Assembly (NCBI RefSeq): GCF_012516475.1
Contig: NZ_CP051217.1
Location: forward strand, 1,488,001 to 1,552,000
DNA from: Parasphingorhabdus halotolerans
GTDB lineage: Bacteria; Pseudomonadota; Alphaproteobacteria; Sphingomonadales; Sphingomonadaceae
Direction of reading: 5' to 3'
Length of the DNA stretch: 64,000 bases
The notes under the pieces are model-generated. The model worked only from the letters and a program-made list of their open reading frames with translations, searched no databases and was not told the DNA's origin. The stretch's first letter is position 1. Each line of letters opens with the position of its first letter. Shown here in pieces: positions 9,064-17,165 of the stretch. Made by a program: the position numbers and the translations under genes.

Positions 9064-9609
9064 TTACTCGTAAATTACGGTCATAGTGAATGCACCGGTA
9101 TATGTTCCCGAGTTCTGACTGGCATTGACCCGCAGTCGTCCACCAACGGTGAGGTTATAAATACCCAATGTACCCAGCAATCCGCGGACAAACGTGCCGA
9201 AATTGCGATTGCCATTGCCAATCGCCATCTGGTTGAGCAGCATGGTATACGTCCCGTTGGTATGGGTCACGTTCATTGAACCTGGAATGGATACCTGAAT
9301 GACCTGGTTAGGACCGCCATATACTATGAAATTGGCCCGACTTACCGAGCCGCCAGCGAGCGTCGCGCCGCCAGTTGCTGAAATATTGCCGTTGCGGGTG
9401 TCGATAAAGACCGTACCGTTTGATGGGCCGGATAGAATATTGCCATATCGCAAATCGGCGGTTTTGACGACCGATAGCGGTCCAATAGTAACGGCGCGGG
9501 CATCACTCGTGGCCGTTTGCGCGAAAGCAGCCGGTGCGCTTGTTAAAGTGACAAGCACGGCGAACAGCCCGGCAATTAGCCGCGGCAATATCTGGTCTCT
9601 GGTCTTCAT
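9064..9609 (-). CDS. DUF4402-domain secreted protein, copy 1 of 4
   Basis: A 181-aa protein with a signal peptide ending in ASAPAAFAQ-like sequence and a single DUF4402 beta-sandwich. Family hallmarks are LSVVKTADLRYGNILSG near the start, a middle ANFIVYGGPNQVIQVSIPGS, and the C-terminal VGGRLRVNASQNSGTYTGAF followed by TVIYE. DUF4402 proteins are exported and their function is unknown; the fold resembles fimbrial or coat-type domains. It is the last of four tandem paralogues on the same strand, and no chaperone or usher gene is nearby. Confidence 0.85.
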   Translation of the reverse strand: MKTRDQILPRLIAGLFAVLVTLTSAPAAFAQTATSDARAVTIGPLSVVKTADLRYGNILSGPSNGTVFIDTRNGNISATGGATLAGGSVSRANFIVYGGPNQVIQVSIPGSMNVTHTNGTYTMLLNQMAIGNGNRNFGTFVRGLLGTLGIYNLTVGGRLRVNASQNSGTYTGAFTMTVIYE

Positions 9610-9689
9610 GGTGCTTGATATATTGCATGACTGGTAAAGAAGGACTTCACCGGTTGGTTAACCGATATTAACTTCTCGAAAATCCAATA

Positions 9690-10244
9690 TCAGAAATATT
9701 GAACTTCCATCTCGAAAGTACCAACATAATTGCCCGGCAGTTGGTTAGCGCCGACATCAATCGTACCGCCAACGCGGACAGTGAACAAGCCGGGTACACC
9801 GATACGAAATTGCCCGCTATTGCCTCTACCAAGGTCAATCAGATTATCCGCTTCCATGGTAAGGTCACGCAATCTCATCGTCGCTCCGCCACCGCTACGG
9901 GTGAGCGTATAAGTTCCCGAAGGCGAACGCACGCGGACGCGGGTGCCGGGCAATCCGAAGCCTTGAAATCTTGCTGCGGAGATGGTTCCGCCAGCCTGCA
10001 CGACACCGCCGGTAGAAGTGCGGACACTAGCGGGGCTTACGGTCACTGCCCCCGCTATGGTGCCTGCAATCAGGTTACCAAATTTGAGATCTGCATTTTT
10101 GACCAGCGCTAGCGGATTGATCAGCGTCGTCTTGACCTGACCATTTGTGCTTTCTGCATAGGCCGCCGGCGCGCTGGTCAATGCGACTAGCACGATAAAC
10201 AGTCCCGCGAGCAATTTCGCCGGATTAAGGCTTCTGGTCTTCAT
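9690..10244 (-). CDS. DUF4402-domain secreted protein, copy 2 of 4
   Basis: A 184-aa paralogue of its neighbour. The signal peptide is nearly the same as in copy 1 (KLLAGLFIVLVALTSAPAA against RLIAGLFAVLVTLTSAPAA), while the mature part has diverged strongly. It keeps LALVKNADLKFGNLIAG, the GGTISAARFQGFG turn, RSGGGATMRLRDL and the C-terminal VGGTIDVGANQLPGNYVGTF. The shared leader points to tandem duplication with copy 1. The role is unknown; an exported structural or adhesive protein is only a guess from the fold. Confidence 0.85.
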   Translation of the reverse strand: MKTRSLNPAKLLAGLFIVLVALTSAPAAYAESTNGQVKTTLINPLALVKNADLKFGNLIAGTIAGAVTVSPASVRTSTGGVVQAGGTISAARFQGFGLPGTRVRVRSPSGTYTLTRSGGGATMRLRDLTMEADNLIDLGRGNSGQFRIGVPGLFTVRVGGTIDVGANQLPGNYVGTFEMEVQYF

Positions 10245-10364
10245 CGCGCTCTAATAGCGGAAAAAGTGTAAACAAATATTTCCGTCATTGGTTAACGGCC
10301 TGTGAGCCTTGTTCCAAAGCAGAAGTTCCAAAGCCGAAGCGAAATCGCGCAAAATTACAATATG

Positions 10365-10898
10365 TCACGGATAATCGATCGTAACGGAGAATGTACCGCG
10401 ATAATTACCCGGCACCTGATTTGGGCCGATACGCAATCTTCCACCAACAAAATAAGTGGCCTGTCCGGCAGCGTCCAAAATCTGGTCGCGCAAACCTCCC
10501 GCATTACCCAAAAAGAAATCATTGACGCGCATCGTCTCGGTTCCACCAACACGCACGATGTTTATGCTATTTTGTGATCGCCTGATATTGGCTTGCTGGC
10601 CCGGGGTTCCTGTCGCGGTAAAGGAAGCGCGCGATATCGTGCCGCCAATGGAAACGGCATCGCCACTCAATTTGGACATAACGCCCGAAACGGCATTAAT
10701 TCGGAATTCGCTATTGGTCGTTCCCGCAAGAAAATTGCCAAAGGCCAGATCGCTGTTTTTAACAACCGTTATCGGAGTCCGGACTTCCGCCTGCGAATCT
10801 CCGTCCGCTGGTGCAGCCAGCGCGCTTTGCATCGTAAATACAGTAAATAGCGCGACTGGTAGCGAGGCTACTCGCGCCAAAAACGGCTTGTTAATCAT
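10365..10898 (-). CDS. DUF4402-domain secreted protein, copy 3 of 4
   Basis: A 177-aa paralogue. The frame extends to 10928, but the start is placed at MINKPFLARVASL because a purine-rich GGGGACTGGAAA lies directly before it and a normal signal peptide follows (cleavage near SALAAPA). Family markers are ITVVKNSDLAFGNFLAG, GGTISRASFTATGTPGQ, VGGTETMRVNDF and VGGRLRIGPNQVPGNYRGTF. The leader differs from copies 1 and 2, so this copy is older or came from a different source. Confidence 0.83.
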   Translation of the reverse strand: MINKPFLARVASLPVALFTVFTMQSALAAPADGDSQAEVRTPITVVKNSDLAFGNFLAGTTNSEFRINAVSGVMSKLSGDAVSIGGTISRASFTATGTPGQQANIRRSQNSINIVRVGGTETMRVNDFFLGNAGGLRDQILDAAGQATYFVGGRLRIGPNQVPGNYRGTFSVTIDYP

Positions 10899-11032
10899 TT
10901 TCCAGTCCCCTGAATGTCCCACATTCATGTCACTAAACGGAAACGACGAAGTTTTTGCTTATGGCGATGGTGAACGCCAAATTAAGGCTAAATCGCGAGA
11001 ATTACGAGCCACAATAGTGATTGGCAAAGCCA

Positions 11033-11551
11033 TCACAGATAATTGACGGTAACCGTAAAATTGCCCGAATATGCGCCGCCGACTTGGTTTGCGCCAACAT
11101 TAAGCCGCCCACCGTCCTTGAAATTGCCAAGCGATGTAAACAGCGGCAGCAAACGAATTGCATTTCCATCCAGTATAAAATTGGTCACGATCATCGTTTC
11201 CGGGCCGCCCGAACGGACCAAGGTAGCAGAAACTGGAAGAACGATTTGTTAGAACAGCGGCGCTCCTGCGTTTACCTGAAATTCTGCAGCCGAGACGGTG
11301 CCGCCCACAGGCACCGCATTGCCGCTCGTTATTGAACGTGCCTGAGTGTAAGGATTGACCATAACAGTCGATGCGCTGCTACCGGCAACAATGTTGCCAA
11401 ACCGCAAATCAGCAATGCGTTGCACACTGCTAAGCGGAACCACGTCCGCCAACGCATCGGCAGCCGATGATTGCGCAAATGCTGGCGCAGCGGTCAGCAT
11501 TGACAACGCAGCAAAGCAGACAGCCAGCGCAATGGACGGTGAAAACTTCAT
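11033..11551 (-). pseudogene. DUF4402-domain secreted protein, copy 4 of 4, broken by an in-frame stop
   Basis: One frame carries the whole DUF4402 protein but is cut by a TAA at 11249-11251. Before the stop are the signal peptide (LTAAPAFAQ) and LSSVQRIADLRFGNIVAG up to NAGAPLF. After it the frame continues with SGGPETMIVTNF and the closing GGRLNVGANQVGGAYSGNF, TVTVNYL, which aligns with the other three copies. The lesion is a single nonsense codon, not a frameshift. The product of about 100 aa would lack the second half of the fold. Confidence 0.82.
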
Positions 11552-11699
11552 AATTACAACTCTAGTCTTTGTTCCTCAGCTCCTTGGTAGCAGTCAATAA
11601 TTTAATAATTCTGGACAATCGTCGATAATTTTCGTTAACCAGTGTCTGGCTGCCAAGGTGTGTTTGCACCGGATAAATATAGCCGCTATGCGGAGCGAT

Positions 11700-12638
11700 A
11701 TGACTGAAGCAGCTATCTCGATTTCCAATCTCTCCAAAACTTACGCAGGCGGTAAAAAAGCACTCGATGACGTGACTTTTGATGTGAAGCGCGGTGAGAT
11801 ATTCGGGCTTCTTGGTCCCAATGGCGCAGGCAAATCCACACTTATCAATATTCTTTCGGGCATGGTCAGCAAGAGCGGGGGGAAAGCGAGCATCTGGGGT
11901 TTTGATATTGATCAGGATCACCGCAATGCCAAAGCGTCCATCGGGATAGTGCCGCAAGAGATCATGTTCGATCCGTTTTTCACGCCTTCGGAATCGCTAG
12001 AAGTCGTTGCCGGGCTTTATGGCATCAAGAAAGCTGACCGCCGGACGATGGAACTGCTCCGCGCGGTCCATCTGGAAGACAAGGCTCATGCCTATTCCCG
12101 GACATTGTCAGGCGGAATGAAGCGGAGATTGCTGGTTGCCAAAGCGATGGTCCACTCGCCGCCGATATTGGTGCTTGATGAGCCGACGGCAGGCGTTGAT
12201 ATCGAGCTGCGCCAGCAATTGTGGGAATATGTTCAGCAGCTTAACAATGCTGGCGTGACGATTGTTCTCACCACCCATTATCTCGAAGAAGCAGAAAATC
12301 TCTGCGACCGCATAGCGATTATCAATCATGGCAAGCTGATTGCACTCAAGGACACATCCGAGATGGTTGAAATGGCGCGGGAAAAGCTTGTCGAGCTGAC
12401 GCTGGATCGCGATATTTCCGAAGAGTCCAAGGTTGTGACCTTTGCTCATGAAGAATTTGAGAAAGCAGAAATCGTCGGGCCGCGGACATTGGCGATCACT
12501 TATAACAAGGATAAAGCAAATGCCGGCGGCGTGATGCGCGCGGTTCAGAAACAGGGCTTCGAGATTGTCGATGTGACAACGCGGGAGGCGGATCTGGAAG
12601 ATGTATTCCTGAATTTGACGAGAGCGAAAGCAGCTTGA
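11700..12638 (+). CDS. ABC-2 type transporter ATP-binding protein
   Basis: A 312-aa ABC ATPase. Walker A is LLGPNGAGKST, the signature is TLSGGMKRRLLVAKAM, Walker B is ILVLDEPTAGVD, and the switch His is in LTTHYLEEAE. A C-terminal extension of about 80 aa follows, as in YadG/NatA-type exporters. The start is the ATG at 11700, which has GGAG just upstream; the open frame before it is not needed. The ABC-2 permease that normally follows is missing: the next gene is nadB. The partner must be elsewhere, so the cargo is unknown. Confidence 0.92.
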   Translation: MTEAAISISNLSKTYAGGKKALDDVTFDVKRGEIFGLLGPNGAGKSTLINILSGMVSKSGGKASIWGFDIDQDHRNAKASIGIVPQEIMFDPFFTPSESLEVVAGLYGIKKADRRTMELLRAVHLEDKAHAYSRTLSGGMKRRLLVAKAMVHSPPILVLDEPTAGVDIELRQQLWEYVQQLNNAGVTIVLTTHYLEEAENLCDRIAIINHGKLIALKDTSEMVEMAREKLVELTLDRDISEESKVVTFAHEEFEKAEIVGPRTLAITYNKDKANAGGVMRAVQKQGFEIVDVTTREADLEDVFLNLTRAKAA

Positions 12639-12660
12639 GTTTCGGAGCGCTCTATATTTT

Positions 12661-12731
12661 CGTTCGTCCTGACCCTGTCGAAGGACCGATGCGTTTATCG
12701 AGAAGGGCTTCGACAAGCTCAGCACGAACGG
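12661..12731. repeat. Palindromic repeat between the ABC ATPase and nadB
   Basis: The left arm CGTTCGTCCTGACCCTGTCG and the right arm CTTCGACAAGCTCAGCACGA face each other across about 25 bp and pair imperfectly. This GTTCGTCCTGA...CTTCGACAAGCTCA element is a common dispersed repeat in sphingomonads and relatives. It ends about 10 bp before the nadB start, so it probably carries or displaces that gene's leader. Confidence 0.75.
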
Positions 12732-12741
12732 ATACATTCCA

Positions 12742-14334
12742 ATGACCCACGATGTAATCATAGTCGGCTCCGGCGCAGCGGGCCTTACCGCCGCCATATC
12801 GCTTGCCGAGACCCACAAAGTGCTCGTTCTCGCAAAAGGCGAACTCACCGGCGGCTCCACGTCTTGGGCGCAAGGCGGCATTGCCGCTGTGCTGGATGCA
12901 GGCGATACCTTCGCCAATCATATCGATGATACGATGGTTGCCGGCGCGGGTCTGAACCGCAAGGAAACAGTCGAATTTGTGGTTGAAAACGCGCCAGCTG
13001 CGATTGAGCGGCTGGTTGATATGGGTGTGCCTTTTAACGAGGAACATGACGCGCTTCATCTCACCCGCGAGGGCGGACATAGCCACCGGCGGATTGTCCA
13101 TGTCGATGATGCCACAGGTTGGGCGGTGCAGGAGGCGCTGCAAAATACCGCTGCGGCTCACCCCAATATTACGCTCAAACCGCACATGGTGGCGATTGAT
13201 CTGATTGTGGACCGCCACGCGGAATTGCCCGATGGCTCCAATAACGTGTGGGGCGTTTATGCGCTTAATAATGATACAGGCCATGTCGAGACGCTGACAT
13301 CGCGGGCGACCATCATGGCCAGCGGGGGCGCGGGCCGGACCTATTTGTTCAGCACCGCCCCGCGCGGCGCGACTGGCGATGGCATTGCGATGGCGTGGCG
13401 GGCTGGCGCGCGGGTTTCCAATATGGAGATGATGCAGTTTCACCCCACTTGCCTCTATAATCTGGATGTCAAGAATTTCCTGATCACCGAGGCGGTGCGC
13501 GGTGAAGGCGGACATCTGAAATTGCCTGCCGATGCTGGTGACGAAGCGGGCGAACGGTTTATGCAGCGCTTTGACCCCGAGCGGATGGAACTCGCCCCAC
13601 GCGATATTGTGGCACGAGCCATTGACCATGAAATCAAACGGCTCGGCCTTGATTATGTCCATCTCGATATCTCGCATCGCGACCCCGAATTTGTGAAGCA
13701 TCATTTCCCCAATATCTACGACAAGCTCCTTGGCCTTGGCATTGATATGACCAAGGAACCGATCCCGGTGGTCCCGGCCCAGCATTACACCTGCGGCGGC
13801 ATTTTGATTGATCTCCATGGCCGCACCGATTTGCCGGGGCTTTATGCAGCTGGGGAAGCGAGCGAAAGCGGGCTGCACGGCGCGAACCGCCTCGCCTCCA
13901 ACAGCCTGCTCGAATGTTTCGTATTCGGCGATGCTGCCGCACGCGACATCGCCGCGCATTGGGAAGATCTGCCCGAGCCGCCAGCGATTCTGCCGTGGGA
14001 TGAAAGCCGCGTCACCGACAGCGACGAAGAGGTAGTGATCAAGCAGACCTGGACCGAAATCCGGCGCTTCATGTGGAATTATGTCGGCATCGTCCGCACA
14101 ACCAAAAGGCTGGAACGCGCCCAGCACCGCATCGACCTGCTGCGCGGCGAGGTGCAGGAATATTATGGCAATTTCCGGGTGACGCAGGATTTGATTGAGC
14201 TGCGTAATTTGATCGAGGTGGCCGATTTAATTGTGCGCTCTTCGCTGGCGAGGAAGGAGAGCCGGGGGCTGCATTATATTACCGACTTTCCGGAATTGTT
14301 GCCCGAGGCGGTGGATACGGTTTTGGTTCCGTGA
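12742..14334 (+). CDS. nadB: L-aspartate oxidase NadB
   Basis: A 530-aa FAD enzyme that oxidises aspartate to iminoaspartate, the first step of de novo NAD synthesis. The FAD motif VIIVGSGAAGLTAA is at the N terminus, then GGSTSWAQGGIAAV. The active-site segments EGGHSHRRIVH and VVPAQHYTCGGI, and ASNSLLECFVFG near residue 385, fit NadB rather than succinate dehydrogenase. The C-terminal helical domain is complete. nadA and nadC are not adjacent here. A palindromic repeat lies just upstream. Confidence 0.95.
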   Translation: MTHDVIIVGSGAAGLTAAISLAETHKVLVLAKGELTGGSTSWAQGGIAAVLDAGDTFANHIDDTMVAGAGLNRKETVEFVVENAPAAIERLVDMGVPFNEEHDALHLTREGGHSHRRIVHVDDATGWAVQEALQNTAAAHPNITLKPHMVAIDLIVDRHAELPDGSNNVWGVYALNNDTGHVETLTSRATIMASGGAGRTYLFSTAPRGATGDGIAMAWRAGARVSNMEMMQFHPTCLYNLDVKNFLITEAVRGEGGHLKLPADAGDEAGERFMQRFDPERMELAPRDIVARAIDHEIKRLGLDYVHLDISHRDPEFVKHHFPNIYDKLLGLGIDMTKEPIPVVPAQHYTCGGILIDLHGRTDLPGLYAAGEASESGLHGANRLASNSLLECFVFGDAAARDIAAHWEDLPEPPAILPWDESRVTDSDEEVVIKQTWTEIRRFMWNYVGIVRTTKRLERAQHRIDLLRGEVQEYYGNFRVTQDLIELRNLIEVADLIVRSSLARKESRGLHYITDFPELLPEAVDTVLVP

Positions 14335-14428
14335 ATTGGATTGTTAATCTGCGTTCCAAAATGCCGGAAAAGCCCGATCAAAATTGCTCAACCACCTCCG
14401 GGAGCAGGTGAAACATACCTCCAAATCT

Positions 14429-14683
14429 ATGAACTCAATGATAGAAGAAAATGTATTCAATCGAATTGGATTTTCTTCGAGTGCGCATGATTCAGCTGAA
14501 GCGTTATGCCGACGTATTTTGGATACTCGATTGGATCAAGCGGACAAATATGATGATGGTCTCACTGCGCCGGAAGACAAGAAGTGGCACACTAGGCATC
14601 CAATTTTAGCAGGAGGATTGGGAGCGCTGATCGCGACCCTAATAGGGTTGATTGTGGCACAGACTTGGGGATTCTTTAAATAG
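14429..14683 (+). CDS. Small hypothetical protein with a C-terminal membrane anchor
   Basis: An 84-aa ORF (open upstream to 14384 from a TTG) that I do not recognise. The N-terminal 55 residues are polar and the C-terminal 25 form one hydrophobic helix (LAGGLGALIATLIGLIVAQT), suggesting a tail-anchored protein. There is no good ribosome-binding site before either start. It lies between nadB and the convergent acylase gene. It could be a real orphan gene or a chance ORF. Confidence 0.4.
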   Translation: MNSMIEENVFNRIGFSSSAHDSAEALCRRILDTRLDQADKYDDGLTAPEDKKWHTRHPILAGGLGALIATLIGLIVAQTWGFFK

Positions 14684-14781
14684 CTAAAAATCACTGAACT
14701 AATAGCAAACGACTACGCATCTCGACTTTTGCGCGTGCTCTGTATCAAGTAAGGAGCAATTTTGCGTTAAGACATATCCGT

Positions 14782-14802
14782 GCTCCGCACTTGATGCGGA
14801 GC
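14782..14802. repeat. Short hairpin repeat between convergent genes
   Basis: GCTCCGCA (14782-14789) and TGCGGAGC (14795-14802) pair perfectly around CTTGA. The CTCCGCACTTGATGCGGAG form is a known dispersed REP-like motif in alphaproteobacteria. It lies 12 bp after the stop of the acylase gene (read on the minus strand) and may act as a weak bidirectional terminator, although no T tract follows. Confidence 0.55.
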
Positions 14803-14813
14803 GTCCTTCGGAG

Positions 14814-17006
14814 TCATCTCTTACTCCGCACCACCTTCTCACTCTTCTTATGTTTCTCCAAATCCTTGGGATCAAACCACACCGGTTTCAGCTTCTTGTC
14901 GACAAACAGCTGCATCTGATCGGTATAATGCTTCGACTGGGGCCGCGTTGTCGCCGAACCGAACGGCTGGATGGAGCGCGAAGTGACCTTCCCGGCCTTG
15001 TCCCACTCGACAAACTGGATGAAGCTGTCGCCATGCCGCACCGATAGCCGCCCGTCGTCATCAATATCCCACAAGGTTGAAGCGCGGATCGTGTCGTTGC
15101 CGCCATCAATCGGCAGATCGACAGTGCCCTGCCGCAGCCGCAGCACTTCCATCATCGGCGGATCGATACGACCAAAATATTTGGTCAGATGGTCCACAAC
15201 GAATTTCAGTTCCTTGCGCGGATCGGCCATGCCTTTGCGCTGATAATGCGAAGCATTGGCCGGGCGCAGCACCATCAATGCCAAGGCATCGGCGGGGCCT
15301 TTGCCATCCAGATCCCAATCCCAATTCGCCAGCAGCTTCTGCGCTTTGGCAAGCTCCGGCGCGTCTTTCAAATCAAGTGCAGCAATCCGCTTCATCCAGT
15401 CGCTTGAATATCCGGCTTTTTCATAGGCCGTATCATATTTTATCTTGCGCAATTCTTCATCTGTCAGCTTACCGTCTGCTGATGCTTTTTCCAGCACGAC
15501 AATCGACCGCCGCGAGCGATTGGTCTCGTCATCCTCCACGCCCAGCAGCGGCGAATAAAATTCGCGCTTCAATTCATCTCCCGGCCCGGCGGCGATATAA
15601 GGCGTATTATTGGCATTCATTACATAACCGGAAGCCGGGTTTACATTGGCCGGGACACGCGTGAACGGCAGTGTTTTCTGCCACAGGTTTGCAGACGTAT
15701 TGCCGGGCAGCACCGTTCGCCAGTCATAGCCCTTGGGCCGATCCGGGAACATCGCGTTATAATACATGCCGATATTGCCCTGGGCATCGGCATAGATAAA
15801 GTTGGTGGCGGGCACGCCCTGCCCAGCCATCGCCGCTTGCCATTCCTCAAAATTTTGCGCCTTGTTAATCCGATAATATTGGGTCAGCATATCGAGCTCA
15901 TCCATGCCTGCATAGCGCAGTGCAAATGCGCCTTTTTCATTCATGACCACCGGCCCGTGGATCGAGCGATAGGCCATCTGCGGATAGGGAATGACGAATG
16001 GGCCGAACCTGATCTTCAGCCACACGCGCTTTTTCTGCAGCGGTTTCCACGCGCCATCAAATTGATACTGGCTGCGGGTCTGGTTGAGCTTGAGCTCGTA
16101 TATATCGATCAGGTCCGGGCGATTGACGGTATTGGTCCAGCCAAGATTTTTATTATGCCCGAGAAATGGAAATGGCGAACCGGGGAAATTAGCTCCGGCA
16201 AAATCCCACCCTTCATCGCTGTGCACCACCAACTCATACCAGGCGACATTGCCGCGCAGCGGTTGATGGGAATTGGAAATCAGCCGGGTTTTGCCTTCTG
16301 GTGACAGGCTTGGCGCCACGGCATAAGCGTTGGAACCATTTTCGTCGGGGTCGCTACCGACCGGCGTTATGATTTTATCCTTACTCAACGGATGAACGGA
16401 TTTCTCGTCGGTTGGTAATGACAGATCTGGCCCGCCCTCTCGGTAAAGCGGCTTATTCTGTGTCAGCGCCTCAATCGGTGCATTAAGCCCGAAGAAAAAT
16501 GGCGAGCGCAGGACGAAACTGCGCGCGATATCGGGGCCGTTGACCGGGAATAATTTTGCCAGCTTCACCTCTTCAGGATGCTCCTCGGCATAATCATTGA
16601 GCCCCGACGCATAGCCCTCAAGCAGCGCGCGGACATCGGCTGGCAGATCATCATATTTGCGCTCTACCGTGCCGTTCACATCGAGCAGCGCCGCCACATA
16701 ATCAATCGGCGCGCCATCCGCTCCATTGAGCGTTGCCAACCGCCCGCGAGTCATAGCGGTCACTTCCTGTAGCGTATCAAAATCATCTTCGGCATGGGCA
16801 TAGGCCACGCCGTAAGCGACATCGGCATCGGTTTTGCCAAAAATATGCGGTACACCAAATTCATCACGGACAATCCGGGCCTCGTAGTCTCGAGCAGACG
16901 GCGGTGTTGCTGTCTCGACAGTCAAGGGTTCCCATAACGCCAATCCCACAGCGATAATGGCGATCAGAATCAGCAGAGCGATTCCGGTGCGCTTCAGTAA
17001 TTTCAC
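14814..17006 (-). CDS. Penicillin acylase-family Ntn hydrolase
   Basis: A 730-aa member of the penicillin/AHL acylase family (peptidase S45). An N-terminal membrane or signal helix (residues about 7-24) exports it. The chain is expected to cut itself before Ser225 in DENGSNAYAV to give alpha and beta subunits, with that Ser as the catalytic nucleophile. The beta-subunit start (SNAYAVAPSLSPEGKTRLIS) and LGHNKNLGWTNTVNRPDLID are typical. Family members cleave amides such as beta-lactam side chains or acyl-homoserine lactones; the substrate cannot be read from sequence. Confidence 0.92.
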   Translation of the reverse strand: MKLLKRTGIALLILIAIIAVGLALWEPLTVETATPPSARDYEARIVRDEFGVPHIFGKTDADVAYGVAYAHAEDDFDTLQEVTAMTRGRLATLNGADGAPIDYVAALLDVNGTVERKYDDLPADVRALLEGYASGLNDYAEEHPEEVKLAKLFPVNGPDIARSFVLRSPFFFGLNAPIEALTQNKPLYREGGPDLSLPTDEKSVHPLSKDKIITPVGSDPDENGSNAYAVAPSLSPEGKTRLISNSHQPLRGNVAWYELVVHSDEGWDFAGANFPGSPFPFLGHNKNLGWTNTVNRPDLIDIYELKLNQTRSQYQFDGAWKPLQKKRVWLKIRFGPFVIPYPQMAYRSIHGPVVMNEKGAFALRYAGMDELDMLTQYYRINKAQNFEEWQAAMAGQGVPATNFIYADAQGNIGMYYNAMFPDRPKGYDWRTVLPGNTSANLWQKTLPFTRVPANVNPASGYVMNANNTPYIAAGPGDELKREFYSPLLGVEDDETNRSRRSIVVLEKASADGKLTDEELRKIKYDTAYEKAGYSSDWMKRIAALDLKDAPELAKAQKLLANWDWDLDGKGPADALALMVLRPANASHYQRKGMADPRKELKFVVDHLTKYFGRIDPPMMEVLRLRQGTVDLPIDGGNDTIRASTLWDIDDDGRLSVRHGDSFIQFVEWDKAGKVTSRSIQPFGSATTRPQSKHYTDQMQLFVDKKLKPVWFDPKDLEKHKKSEKVVRSKR

Positions 17007-17104
17007 GTATTTGTCCTTCCCGACGGCGGCATATAGTGCACGCTCTTTACCTGTAGAGCCAGCTTACCATATTAATGGAAGAGAAAAAGTCATGTTTGAA
17101 GGTT

Positions 17105-17124
17105 GTGTTGCATGTATACAACAC
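17105..17124. promoter_or_regulatory. Palindromic operator candidate upstream of clpB
   Basis: GTGTTGCATGTATACAACAC is a 20-bp dyad with six-base perfect ends (GTGTTG/CAACAC) and 16 of 20 self-matching positions. It lies about 40 bp before the clpB start, in a place where a repressor could act. It is not the HrcA CIRCE element, and no confident sigma-32 promoter was found around it. The regulator is unknown. Confidence 0.35.
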
Positions 17125-17165
17125 CATATTCATGACAAGATATTGAGATAAAACGGGACCAGCTT

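Noticed and set aside
12652..14127. Long minus-strand open frame opposite nadB
   Set aside because: It is antisense to a fully conserved gene and has no domain; long shadow frames are expected in G+C-rich codons.
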